Below the pieces are notes generated by a model. It was given only the letters and a program-made list of their open reading frames with translations, did no database searches and was not told the origin of the DNA. Positions 25,423 through 32,946 of a DNA stretch of 64,000 nt are shown here, piece after piece. The position numbers were made by a program, and so were the translations under genes. Source of the stretch: Streptomyces lincolnensis. Its GTDB lineage: Bacteria > Actinomycetota > Actinomycetes > Streptomycetales > Streptomycetaceae. Position 1 is the stretch's first letter. Each line of letters begins with the position of its first letter. The stretch covers positions 5,642,001-5,706,000 of the forward strand of contig NZ_CP016438.1 in NCBI RefSeq assembly GCF_001685355.1, read 5' to 3'.

Positions 25423-25658
25423 CAGACACGCACCCCCCGCGCGCGGATCCGGACCACGGCCGCCTCGACGCCGATCGTGTCGACGGTCTTGATCCCCTTG
25501 GTGCTCAGCTTCAGCCGCACGTAGCGGCCCTCGCTCGGCAGCCAGTAGCGCTTGGACTGGATGTTGGGGTCGAAGCGGCGCGAAGTGCGCCGGTGGGAGT
25601 GCGAGATGCGGTTGCCGAAGCCGGGCTGGGCTCCGGTCAGCATGCAGTGGGCGGACAC
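25422..25658 (-). CDS. rpmB: 50S ribosomal protein L28, zinc-independent form
   Basis: L28 of 78 aa. The GTG start at 25658 ([15 protein letters not shown]) has AGGAGAGG upstream. Only one cysteine remains of the two CxxC pairs of zinc-binding L28, so this is the Cys-poor paralogue. It is first in a two-gene leftward unit with rpsN and is divergent from rpmG across a Zur-type box. Confidence 0.93.
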   Translation of the reverse strand: MSAHCMLTGAQPGFGNRISHSHRRTSRRFDPNIQSKRYWLPSEGRYVRLKLSTKGIKTVDTIGVEAAVVRIRARGVRV

Positions 25659-25692
25659 GGGTGATGCACCTCTCCTGAGCCGGTGTCGTAAA

Positions 25693-25707
25693 TGGAATTC
25701 ATTTTCA
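25693..25707. promoter_or_regulatory. Zur-type operator
   Basis: TGGAATTCATTTTCA matches the Streptomyces Zur consensus as I remember it (close to TGAAAATGATTTTCA) at most positions. It lies 13 bp before the rpmG ATG and 34 bp before the rpmB start, so it can control both directions. A -10-like TAAGAT (25709-25714) follows it, 6 nt before the rpmG ATG, suggesting a leaderless rpmG mRNA. Confidence 0.8.
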
Positions 25708-25720
25708 GTAAGATAGCAGC

Positions 25721-25885
25721 ATGGCACGCAACGAACTCCGTCCGGTCATCAAACTGCGGTCCACCGCGGGGACCGGCTTCACCTACGTGACGCGCAAGAA
25801 CCGTCGCAACGACCCGGACCGGCTGACTCTGCGCAAGTACGACCCGGTGGTCGGCCGTCACGTCGACTTCCGAGAGGAGCGCTGA
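25721..25885 (+). CDS. rpmG: 50S ribosomal protein L33, zinc-independent form
   Basis: L33 of 54 aa ([19 protein letters not shown]...). It has no cysteines, whereas zinc-binding L33 has two CxxC pairs. It is the first gene of the rightward zinc-starvation operon rpmG-rpmE2-cobW-rpsR. There is no Shine-Dalgarno, which fits a leaderless start downstream of the Zur-type box. Confidence 0.95.
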   Translation: MARNELRPVIKLRSTAGTGFTYVTRKNRRNDPDRLTLRKYDPVVGRHVDFREER

Positions 25886-25891
25886 TCCGTC

Positions 25892-26140
25892 ATGCGCAAG
25901 GGCATCCACCCCGAGTACGGTCCCGTCGTCTTCCGTGACCGTGCCGCGAACTACACCTTCCTGACCCGGTCCACGATGACCAGCGAGAAGACGATCGAGT
26001 GGGAGGACGGCAACACCTACCCGGTCGTCGACGTCGAGATCTCGGACGTCAGCCACCCCTTCTACACCGGCACGGCTCGCGTCCTGGACACCGCGGGCCG
26101 CGTGGAGCGCTTCGAGCGCCGGTACGGAAAGAAGGGCTGA
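25892..26140 (+). CDS. rpmE2: 50S ribosomal protein L31 type B
   Basis: L31 type B of 82 aa ([17 protein letters not shown]..., [28 protein letters not shown]). It lacks the CxxC motif of zinc-binding RpmE. It lies 6 bp after rpmG and its stop overlaps the next start (TGATG). Confidence 0.95.
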   Translation: MRKGIHPEYGPVVFRDRAANYTFLTRSTMTSEKTIEWEDGNTYPVVDVEISDVSHPFYTGTARVLDTAGRVERFERRYGKKG

Positions 26141-27318
26141 TGCTCTCCGTCGTGATCGTCGGCGGGCTGCACGCCGACGCCCGCAAGGCAGCCGTCGAGC
26201 AGCTGCTCGCCGACGTCCCGGGCAGCGTCGTACTCCACCACGACCTGGCGACGGCCGCGGCCGGCACGGTCGTACGGACGATTCGCGACGCCGACGGCGT
26301 CCTGTCCGCGGGCGAGACGCCTCTCGTCAACGACTGCGCGTGCTGTGCGCTCAGGGAAGACCTGGTGCCGGAGCTGCTCCTGCTCGCCGAGGACGGTACG
26401 ACCCGGCTCGCGGTCGTGGAACTGTGGGACTCCGTCGAGCCCAAGGCGATGGCGGAGGTGGTCGCGGCCGGCGGGCTCACCGTCACCGGCGTGATCACCG
26501 CCGTCGACCCGGCGCTGGTCCTGCCCTACCTCGCCAACGGCGACGACCTCGCCGACGGCGGCCTGGCCGCCGCGGCCACCGACCAGCGGACGGTCGCCGA
26601 CACCTTCGCCCGACAGCTGGAGTACGCGCCCGTCCTGGCGATCGCCGACTCCCCGGAGGCCGACGACGAGGACCGCGAGCTGCTCGCCCAGCTGCACCCG
26701 ACCGCCCGTCAGGTCCCCATCGGGAGCGGCCACCCGACGGACCTGGCGGGCACCCGGTACCCGCGGCGCGGCTCGGCTGAGGCGCCGCTGGCCCGGGCCG
26801 CCCTCGCCGGCTTCGACGTGGAGGCCGCGGCGGCCGCCCAGCACCCGGCCTGCGCCCTGCTCCCGGCCGAGGCCGACGCGCACGGCGTCGCCACCTTCGT
26901 CTGGCACCGCCGCCGTCCCTTCCACCCGGAGCGGCTCTACTCGGCCCTGGAGGACATCACCTGCGCGGCCGCCCGCAGCCGGGGCCGGTTCTGGCTCGCC
27001 GACAAGCCGGACGTGCTGCTGCACTGGGACGCGGCCGGCGGCGCCCTGTGCGTGGAGAGCGTGGGCCCCTGGCTCGCCTCCCTGCCGGACGCGGCCTGGG
27101 AGATGGTCCCACCGGTGCGCCGGGCCGCGGCCGCCATGGACTGGCACGCCGAGCACGGCGACTGCTGCCAGCACCTGGTCTTCACGTCCCCCGGGCTCGA
27201 CCGCGACGGACTCGAACAGCTGCTGGAGTCCTGCCTGTTGACCGACGCCGAGTACGCCGCGGGCCGCGACGCCTGGAAGCAGCTGCCGCCCGCCTTCGAC
27301 ACCCTCCTGGAGGTCTGA
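26140..27318 (+). CDS. CobW/G3E-family protein with degenerate P-loop
   Basis: G3E-family protein of 392 aa, proposed to supply zinc to client proteins under starvation. The metal site CACC is present (Cys66, Cys68, Cys69 in [12 protein letters not shown]), as are the family block [17 protein letters not shown] and the CobW C-terminal domain ([15 protein letters not shown]). The expected GTPase P-loop GxxxxGKT is replaced by [12 protein letters not shown], which has no Lys-Thr/Ser. Nucleotide binding may thus be weak or altered. It is embedded between rpmE2 and rpsR, with a 1-bp overlap at the start, so it shares Zur-type control. Confidence 0.88.
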   Translation: MLSVVIVGGLHADARKAAVEQLLADVPGSVVLHHDLATAAAGTVVRTIRDADGVLSAGETPLVNDCACCALREDLVPELLLLAEDGTTRLAVVELWDSVEPKAMAEVVAAGGLTVTGVITAVDPALVLPYLANGDDLADGGLAAAATDQRTVADTFARQLEYAPVLAIADSPEADDEDRELLAQLHPTARQVPIGSGHPTDLAGTRYPRRGSAEAPLARAALAGFDVEAAAAAQHPACALLPAEADAHGVATFVWHRRRPFHPERLYSALEDITCAAARSRGRFWLADKPDVLLHWDAAGGALCVESVGPWLASLPDAAWEMVPPVRRAAAAMDWHAEHGDCCQHLVFTSPGLDRDGLEQLLESCLLTDAEYAAGRDAWKQLPPAFDTLLEV

Positions 27319-27325
27319 CCCCGCC

Positions 27326-27565
27326 ATGCCCCGCAAGCCCGAACGCAAGCCCGTCAAGAACCGTCCCAACCCGCTGGACCAGGCCAAGATCACCTACATC
27401 GACTACAAGGACACCGATCTGCTGCGGAAGTTCATCTCCGACCGCGGCAAGATCCGTAGCCGGCGGGTCACCCGGGTGAGCGCCCAGCAGCAGCGGATGC
27501 TGGCCCGGGCGATCAAGAACGCGCGGGAGATGGCGCTGCTGCCGTACTCCAGCTCCAGCCGCTGA
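27326..27565 (+). CDS. rpsR: 30S ribosomal protein S18, second copy
   Basis: S18 of 79 aa ([20 protein letters not shown]). It has no cysteine-based zinc site, so it is the starvation paralogue of the main rpsR, usually next to rpsF and ssb. It is the last gene of the operon, 7 bp after the CobW-like gene and followed by a strong terminator. Confidence 0.94.
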   Translation: MPRKPERKPVKNRPNPLDQAKITYIDYKDTDLLRKFISDRGKIRSRRVTRVSAQQQRMLARAIKNAREMALLPYSSSSR

Positions 27566-27600
27566 CGGCCCCCACCGCCGCCGGCTCCCAAGGCCCCCAC

Positions 27601-27658
27601 GCAGAACAGGGCGACACCTTCCGAGCTCCCCCTCGGGAACGGTGTCGCCCTGCTCTGC
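27601..27658 (+). terminator. long hairpin terminator after rpsR
   Basis: Arms 27601-27618 and 27641-27658 match at 17 of 18 positions. The stem is extended inward by TTCCGAG against CTCGGGAA with one bulge. It is one of the strongest hairpins in the window. Confidence 0.85.
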
Positions 27659-27782
27659 GTATGCATATGCGCACGCAGAGCGGTAGATGGAACAGGATGG
27701 GGCTCTTACGCGTCTCTTCCCTGAGAAGCACGCGATGCCGGTAAAGCGCCCGCCCAAGCTGTAACCGCAGGAACACCCCGCG

Positions 27783-27840
27783 TGCACGTGCATCTGCGAG
27801 TGCATCTGTCCATGCATCCGCACATGAACAGAGCTATGAT
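27783..27840 (+). promoter_or_regulatory. 12-bp-spaced repeat array and -10 box of the DUF397 gene
   Basis: TGCATCTG begins at 27789 and 27801 and TGCATCCG at 27813, exactly 12 bp apart, with a TGCACG half-copy at 27783. A -10 box TATGAT (27835-27840) lies 14 bp after the last copy. An 18-bp part, 27780-27797, recurs exactly but inverted at 28864-28881 upstream of the ATPase gene. The rest of the 346-bp gap between rpsR and the DUF397 gene shows no gene. Confidence 0.65.
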
Positions 27841-27911
27841 CCGGATCAGTTGACCACCGTCTCAATGGCATCAATGGCCTCACCAGCCAGTGCACCACCG
27901 GGGAGCGACCT

Positions 27912-28178
27912 GTGGACCACGACGTGTACGACGTTGACGCGTCCGGCGTGTACAACGGCATGGCTGCCACCCGGCTGAACGGGGTGGCCTGGCAGAAGAG
28001 CAGGCACAGCAACTCGCAGGGCTCCTGCGTGGAGTTCGCCCGGCTGCCCGGCGGTGATGTCGCCGTCCGCAACTCGCGTTTCCCCGAAGGTCCCGCGCTC
28101 GTCTACACCCGGGCCGAGATCGAGGCGATGCTGCTGGGCATCAAGGACGGCGAGTTCGATCACCTCATAGCGGGCTGA
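27912..28178 (+). CDS. DUF397 protein of a WhiJ-like set
   Basis: Small protein of 88 aa with the DUF397 core (WQKSRHSNSQGSCVEFARL, GDVAVRNSRFPEGPALVYT). DUF397 proteins are encoded beside XRE/DUF5753 regulators in streptomycetes. In the whiJ and abaA loci they affect development and antibiotic production, probably by binding and modulating the DNA-binding partner. The ATG is preceded by GGGGAG. The partner regulator lies 900 bp to the right. Confidence 0.88.
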   Translation: MDHDVYDVDASGVYNGMAATRLNGVAWQKSRHSNSQGSCVEFARLPGGDVAVRNSRFPEGPALVYTRAEIEAMLLGIKDGEFDHLIAG

Positions 28179-28243
28179 CCGACCGGTAATACCCCCGGTA
28201 ACAAGGGGTGATCGACGTCTCGCGCTGTGTAACGCGCGTAGAA

Positions 28244-28267
28244 CCCGGGCGCGAAAAAGCGCCCGGG
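28244..28267. terminator. hairpin between convergent genes
   Basis: Perfect 9-bp arms CCCGGGCGC and GCGCCCGGG around GAAAAA. It serves the DUF397 gene from the left and the ATPase gene from the right. Confidence 0.8.
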
Positions 28268-28271
28268 GGCC

Positions 28272-28778
28272 TCACTCGGCCGACGGCGGCTGCTGAAGGC
28301 GGAACAGCGCCCAGACGACCTTGCCGCCGAGCGAGCCCGCGAGGGGGTGCCAGCCCCAGCCGTCGGCGAAGGAGTCGACCAGGAACAGTCCGCGGCCGGA
28401 CTCCGCCGAGAAGTCGTCGGTGTCGCGTGCGACGGGGCTCTCGTCGCTGGGGTCGCGCACCGCGCACACCAACCGCTCGGTCCAGCGCATCAGATGCAGC
28501 CGCACGGGCGCGTTCTGCTCGGCCGGGCGCGGGGTGTTGGCGGGCAGTGCGTGCCGCAGGGCGTTGGTGACGAGCTCGGAGACCACCAGGCACACGTCGT
28601 CGAAGCGGTCGCCCAGTTCCCACTGGTCGAGGCTTCTGCGGGTGAACTGCCGTGCCTCGCGCACCGCTTCGTAGCGGGCGGGCAGTGCGCAGGAGGCGGC
28701 GCTGGAGACGGCCGCGGGATCCAGCGGGGGAAGGCCCTGCCGTAACGGCTTGAGCATGGTCGATCCATTCGTAGCCAT
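28272..28778 (-). CDS. RsbW-like ATP-binding protein with a TTA codon
   Basis: HATPase-fold protein of 168 aa, like anti-sigma kinase RsbW. The N-box is VSELVTNALRHA, the G1 box AVRDPSDESP, and the G2 box SGRGLFLVDSFADGWG. It has no receiver or membrane part. It may act as an anti-sigma factor or as a regulator in a WhiJ/AbaA-like set. ATG 28778 has GGGAG 8 nt upstream; a GTG at 28787 is the alternative. Codon 12 is TTA (28743-28745), the only one I found in a called gene, so translation should depend on the bldA tRNA. The same repeat array as for the DUF397 gene precedes it. Confidence 0.87.
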   Translation of the reverse strand: MATNGSTMLKPLRQGLPPLDPAAVSSAASCALPARYEAVREARQFTRRSLDQWELGDRFDDVCLVVSELVTNALRHALPANTPRPAEQNAPVRLHLMRWTERLVCAVRDPSDESPVARDTDDFSAESGRGLFLVDSFADGWGWHPLAGSLGGKVVWALFRLQQPPSAE

Positions 28779-28840
28779 GCGTGGCACTCCCGGGAATTCG
28801 CGGTCGTTGCGATGCAGCGGTGGCGCGAGACCATGGTTTC

Positions 28841-28881
28841 TGATGCGTACGGCAGATGCAAGGGCAGATGCACGTGCACGC
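28841..28881 (-). promoter_or_regulatory. 12-bp-spaced repeat array before the ATPase gene
   Basis: On the minus strand TGCATCTG occurs at 28872-28865 and at 28860-28853, 12 bp apart, followed by a degenerate GCATCA copy near 28847-28842. It is preceded by GCGTGCACG as in the array at 27780. The 308-bp gap 28779-29086 has no gene and also holds the promoter of the divergent XRE regulator. Confidence 0.6.
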
Positions 28882-29086
28882 GACCGAATTGGACCCTCCC
28901 GTACCGCTTGTTGGTCATTTTTTCCACCGCTCTCTCCCCTACCTCTTGCCCATTCCTTCCCACAACCTGTCCCAGGCCTGTGCGGAAACTTTGGCTTCTT
29001 TCCATCTCTGTAATCGGACGAGTACTGCTCGGAGTGTTTTAGTGGCAGACTTCGGGCCCTGAAGACGGTTGGGGAGGCTGGCGAAC

Positions 29087-29947
29087 GTGAGCGCGGGAGA
29101 GCCCGGATCGGTGGTGCGACGCATGCTGCTCGGCTCGCAACTCAGGCGACTGCGTGAGGCGCGGGGCATCACGCGTGAGGCGGCGGGCTACTCGATCCGC
29201 GCGTCCGAGTCGAAGATCAGCCGGATGGAGTTGGGCCGGGTGAGCTTCAAGACACGGGACGTCGAGGATCTGCTGACGCTGTACGGCATCACGGACGAGC
29301 AGGAGCGCACGTCACTCCTCTCTCTCGCCCGGGAGGCCAATGTGGCGGGCTGGTGGCACAGTTACTCGGACGTCCTGCCGAGCTGGTTCCCCACCTATGT
29401 GGGCCTGGAGGGCGCGGCCGCCCTGATCCGGGCCTACGAGGTGCAGTTCGTGCACGGTCTGCTCCAGACCGAGGCGTACGCGCGCGCGGTCGTGCGGCGC
29501 GGTATGAAGGGCGCGAGCGAGGCCGACGTCGAACGCCGGGTGGGGGTGCGCCTGGAGCGGCAGAAGTACCTGGTCGACGAGAACGCGCCGGACGTCCACA
29601 TCGTCCTGGACGAGGCCGCGCTGCGCCGGCCCTACGGCGACCGCGAGGTGATGCGGGGTCAGCTCCAGCATCTGATCGAGATCTCCGAGCGGCCCAATGT
29701 GCGCCTTCAGATCATGCCGTTCGGCTTCGGCGGGCACTCCGGCGAGAGCGGTGCCTTCACGATCCTGTCCTTCCCGGACTCCGACCTGTCGGATGTCGTG
29801 TACCTGGAGCAGCTCACCAGCGCGCTGTACCTCGACAAGCGCGAGGACGTCACGCAGTACGAGAAGGCGCTCAAGGAGCTCCAGCAGGACAGCCCGGGGC
29901 CGGACGAGAGCCGTGATCTTCTGCGCGGTCTCCTCCAACTCTCCTAG
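29087..29947 (+). CDS. XRE-family regulator with DUF5753 (WhiJ-like)
   Basis: Transcription factor of 286 aa. The XRE helix-turn-helix lies at about residues 14-68 (LRRLREARGITREAAGYSIRAS). The DUF5753 domain follows at about 95-280 (FVHGLLQTEAYARAVVR, RLQIMPFGFGGHSGESGAFTIL). This is the WhiJ family. GTG 29087 with GGGGAGG 9-10 nt upstream is preferred over an in-frame TTG at 29069. It is divergent from the ATPase gene and near the DUF397 gene. I propose it binds the repeat arrays before both; this is inference from arrangement. Confidence 0.88.
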   Translation: MSAGEPGSVVRRMLLGSQLRRLREARGITREAAGYSIRASESKISRMELGRVSFKTRDVEDLLTLYGITDEQERTSLLSLAREANVAGWWHSYSDVLPSWFPTYVGLEGAAALIRAYEVQFVHGLLQTEAYARAVVRRGMKGASEADVERRVGVRLERQKYLVDENAPDVHIVLDEAALRRPYGDREVMRGQLQHLIEISERPNVRLQIMPFGFGGHSGESGAFTILSFPDSDLSDVVYLEQLTSALYLDKREDVTQYEKALKELQQDSPGPDESRDLLRGLLQLS

Positions 29948-30059
29948 GGTTCTCCCCAGAACATCGCTCGGCGTCCCCAACTCGCTTGCCGCGCAAGTAC
30001 GATGACGCGTGATCAGACCGTGACGTCGATCGTGCGTCTGCTAGCGATTTGGGGATCAC

Positions 30060-31520
30060 ATGTCGTCGTACTTCACCGACCTGGCCCAGCAGTACATCGA
30101 CGGTGAGTGGCGCCAGGGCACCGGTTCCTGGGACATCATCGACTTCAACCCGTACGACAACGAAAAGCTGGCGTCGATCACGATAGCCACGGTCGACGAG
30201 GTCGACGAGGCGTACCGGGCCGCCGCCCGCGCCCAGAAGGCGTGGGCCGCGACCAACCCGTACGCCCGCCGGGGGGTGTTCGAGAAGGCGCTCCGGCTCG
30301 TCGAGGAGCGCGAGCAGGAGATCGCCGACGTGATCATCGCCGAGCTCGGCGGTACCCGGCTGAAGGCCGCCTTCGAACTCCACCTCGTCAAGGAGTTCCT
30401 GCGCGAGTCGGTCCATCTCGCGCTGCGCCCCGAGGGCCGGATCCTGCCGTCGCCGACCGACGGCAAGGAGAACCGCCTCTACCGCGTGCCGGTCGGGGTC
30501 GTGGGCGTGATCAGCCCCTTCAACTTCCCCTTCCTGCTCTCCATCAAGTCGGTCGCCCCGGCGCTCGCGCTCGGCAACGCCGTGGTCCTCAAGCCGCACC
30601 AGAACACCCCGATCGTCGGCGGCTCCCTGGTCGCCAAGATCTTCGAGGACGCGGGGCTGCCCGCCGGTCTGCTGAACGTCGTCATCACCGACATCGCGGA
30701 GATCGGTGACGCCTTCATCGAGCACCCGGTCCCCAAGGTCATCTCCTTCACCGGCTCCGACCGGGTCGGCCGCCACGTCGCCACCGTCTGCGCCGCGAAC
30801 TTCAAGCGTTCGGTCCTCGAACTGGGCGGCAACAGCGCCCTGGTGGTCCTCGACGACGCCGACCTCGACTACGCGGTCGACGCGGCGGTCTTCAGCCGCT
30901 ACGTCCACCAGGGCCAGGTCTGCATGGCCGCCAACCGGATCCTGGTGGACCGTTCGGTCGCCGAGGAGTTCACCGAGAAGTTCGTCGCCAAGGTGAGGAC
31001 CCTGAAGACGGGCGACCCGCGCGACCCCGAGACCGTCATCGGCCCGGTCATCAACTCCTCGCAGGCGGACGCGCTGTCGAGCGTCGTCGAGCAGGCGATC
31101 GCCGAGGGCGCCACCGCCCTCGTGCACGGCACCACCACCGACAACCTGGTCGAGCCGTCGGTCCTCACCGGCGTCCCCGCCGACTCCGCCCTGCTGCGGC
31201 AGGAGGTCTTCGGCCCGGTCGCCTTCCTCATCCCCTTCGACGGCGAGGAGGAGGCCGTACGCCTCGTCAACGACACGCCGTACGGTCTGAGCGGCGCCGT
31301 CCACACCGGTGACATCGAGCGCGGTGTCGCCTTCGCCAAGCAGATCGACACCGGCATGTTCCACGTCAACGACGGCACCGTCCACGACGAGCCCCTCGTC
31401 CCCTTCGGCGGCGAGAAGCACTCCGGCATCGGCCGCCTCAACGGCGAGTCGACCGCGGAATCCTTCACCACGCTGAAGTGGATCTCGGTGCAGCACGGAC
31501 GGAGCCGGTTCCCGTTCTGA
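30060..31520 (+). CDS. NAD(P)-dependent aldehyde dehydrogenase, benzaldehyde type
   Basis: Cytosolic aldehyde dehydrogenase of 486 aa that oxidises an aldehyde to its acid. The catalytic Cys288 lies in HQGQVCMAANR, the general-base Glu in LELGGNSALVVL near 254, the cofactor motif is SFTGSDRVGR near 230, and the adenine pocket is PFNFPFLLS near 152. Sequence flavour (EVFGPVAFLIPF, FGGEKHSGIGRLNGE) is that of benzaldehyde or vanillin dehydrogenases. It stands alone in its direction and is closed by a strong hairpin, so no pathway partner is evident. Confidence 0.9.
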   Translation: MSSYFTDLAQQYIDGEWRQGTGSWDIIDFNPYDNEKLASITIATVDEVDEAYRAAARAQKAWAATNPYARRGVFEKALRLVEEREQEIADVIIAELGGTRLKAAFELHLVKEFLRESVHLALRPEGRILPSPTDGKENRLYRVPVGVVGVISPFNFPFLLSIKSVAPALALGNAVVLKPHQNTPIVGGSLVAKIFEDAGLPAGLLNVVITDIAEIGDAFIEHPVPKVISFTGSDRVGRHVATVCAANFKRSVLELGGNSALVVLDDADLDYAVDAAVFSRYVHQGQVCMAANRILVDRSVAEEFTEKFVAKVRTLKTGDPRDPETVIGPVINSSQADALSSVVEQAIAEGATALVHGTTTDNLVEPSVLTGVPADSALLRQEVFGPVAFLIPFDGEEEAVRLVNDTPYGLSGAVHTGDIERGVAFAKQIDTGMFHVNDGTVHDEPLVPFGGEKHSGIGRLNGESTAESFTTLKWISVQHGRSRFPF

Positions 31521-31541
31521 CGGGGCGCCCGGCCGCTTTCC

Positions 31542-31570
31542 CCCTTGCGGACAGAACCTGACCGCAAGGG
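31542..31570. terminator. hairpin after the aldehyde dehydrogenase gene
   Basis: Perfect 9-bp arms CCCTTGCGG and CCGCAAGGG around an 11-nt loop, 22 bp after the stop codon. Confidence 0.8.
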
Positions 31571-31622
31571 TCCCTAACGTCATGGGTGTCAGGGAAACGG
31601 ACCCCATGAAAGGCGGCCGGTC

Positions 31623-32168
31623 ATGGTCACTCACGTGCGAGCCGAGGCGTACGGCGACGAGCGGGGAGCGCTGCTCTCCTTCCTGGCGGAGCAGCGGGGC
31701 GGGATCCGGCGCTCGGTGCTCGGCCTCACGCACGAGCAGGCTTCGTCCCGGCCCAGCGCGAGCGAGCTGTCCCTGGCCGGACTGCTCAAGCACGTCGCCG
31801 AGGTCGAGCAGGGCTGGGTGGCCCGGGCCAAGGGCGAGCCGCCGGCGGTGAAGCGGGACGAGTCGAACTGGCACGAGTGCTTCACCCTGGTCGACGGCGA
31901 GAGCGTCGAGCAGCAGCTCGCGTACTGGGAGACGGTGGCGGCCGAGACGGAGGCGTTCGTCCGCTCGGCGCCCAGCCTCGACGACACCTTCCCGCTCCCG
32001 GACGAGCCCTGGTTCCCGCCGGACGAGGCGGTCTCCGTGCGCTGGCTGGTCCTGCACCTGATCCGCGAGACGGCCCGGCACGCGGGCCACGCCGACATCC
32101 TCCGGGAGTCGCTGGACGGCAGGACGGCCTTCGAGCTGGTCGCCCTCGCAGCAGCCCCCGCAGGCTGA
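31623..32168 (+). CDS. DinB/DUF664 family protein
   Basis: Four-helix-bundle protein of 181 aa. The metal-binding histidines of the family are visible: one in GLLKHVAEVEQGW (near 55), and a pair in LIRETARHAGHADILRE (near 150-157). Such proteins use mycothiol or another thiol as cofactor in transferase reactions, often in detoxification, though most are uncharacterised. It precedes the PadR-DrrAB unit by 18 bp in the same direction. Confidence 0.85.
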   Translation: MVTHVRAEAYGDERGALLSFLAEQRGGIRRSVLGLTHEQASSRPSASELSLAGLLKHVAEVEQGWVARAKGEPPAVKRDESNWHECFTLVDGESVEQQLAYWETVAAETEAFVRSAPSLDDTFPLPDEPWFPPDEAVSVRWLVLHLIRETARHAGHADILRESLDGRTAFELVALAAAPAG

Positions 32169-32173
32169 GGTCC

Positions 32174-32186
32174 TAATCTGGACCGC
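32174..32186 (+). promoter_or_regulatory. -10 box of a leaderless padR transcript
   Basis: TAATCT at 32174-32179 followed by 7 nt and the ATG of the PadR-type gene. No Shine-Dalgarno sequence is present. Confidence 0.5.
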
Positions 32187-32825
32187 ATGTCAGCGATCCG
32201 TCTTCTCGTGCTCGGCGCGGTGCGCATGCACGGGCGGGCCCACGGCTACCAGGTGCGGGGCGACCTGGAGTACTGGGGCGCGCACGAGTGGTCCAACGCC
32301 AAGCCCGGCTCGATCTACCACGCCCTGAAGCAGATGGCGAAACAGGGGCTGCTGCACGCGCACGAGATCGCACCGTCCACGGCGGGCGGGCCGCCGCGCA
32401 CCGAGTACGAGATCACCGAGCGGGGCATCGAGGAGTACCACCGGCTGCTGCGCGAGGCGCTGGTCACCTATGACCAGCGCGGGGACGTGAAGACGGCGGC
32501 CGTCGGTTTCCTCGTCGACCTGCCCCGGGCCGAGGCGGTGGCCCTGCTGAAGGAGCGCACCCGGCGGATCGTGGAGTGGAGGTCCGGGGTCCTTGAGCAC
32601 TACGTACCCGAGGACGGGCCCGGGCAGCTCGGACACATCGGCGAGATCATGAACATGTGGGTCCACACGGCCGACTCCGAGGCCGAGTGGACCCACGGGC
32701 TGATCGAGCGCATCGAGGGCGGCGCCTACACCTTCGCGGACGAGGGCGATCCGTTCGTCGACGTCCGGACCCCGGATCCGAACCCGTACGCGACGGGGGC
32801 GCGGCATCCGGAGGACAGCCTCTGA
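32187..32825 (+). CDS. PadR-family transcriptional regulator
   Basis: PadR regulator of 212 aa with an extended helical C-terminal dimer domain (PadR-s2 type). The winged helix at residues 1-85 is typical (AIRLLVLGAVRMHGRAHGYQV, SIYHALKQMAKQGLLHAHE). It probably represses the ABC exporter just downstream. Two candidate operators with TCAA-N2-TTGA cores lie between it and the exporter genes. PadR proteins that pair with DrrAB-type pumps often bind the pumped drug. Confidence 0.9.
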   Translation: MSAIRLLVLGAVRMHGRAHGYQVRGDLEYWGAHEWSNAKPGSIYHALKQMAKQGLLHAHEIAPSTAGGPPRTEYEITERGIEEYHRLLREALVTYDQRGDVKTAAVGFLVDLPRAEAVALLKERTRRIVEWRSGVLEHYVPEDGPGQLGHIGEIMNMWVHTADSEAEWTHGLIERIEGGAYTFADEGDPFVDVRTPDPNPYATGARHPEDSL

Positions 32826-32847
32826 GAACAGCCTCTGAGGACAGTCT

Positions 32848-32920
32848 CTAATCAAGTTTGACCAATTGCCCGCGCGGGCGTACTCTCCGTCGTCGGATGC
32901 CGGTAGTCAAAGTTGATTAC
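32848..32920 (+). promoter_or_regulatory. drrAB-type promoter flanked by two PadR-like operators
   Basis: The promoter is TTGACC (32858-32863), a 17-bp spacer, and TACTCT (32881-32886). Operator 1, CTAATCAA-GT-TTGACCAA (32848-32865), covers the -35. Operator 2, GTAGTCAA-AG-TTGATTAC (32903-32920), has 7 of 8 arm positions matching and lies just after the expected transcription start. Both share TCAA-N2-TTGA. Confidence 0.7.
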
Positions 32921-32946
32921 CGGGCTCCGTATTCGAAGGGAGCCAC

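Noticed and set aside
27662..27840. TGCA-rich stretch as a recombination or attachment site
   Set aside because: The 12-bp spacing, a following -10 box and the inverted copy before a related gene fit transcription control better; no integrase gene or tRNA is near.
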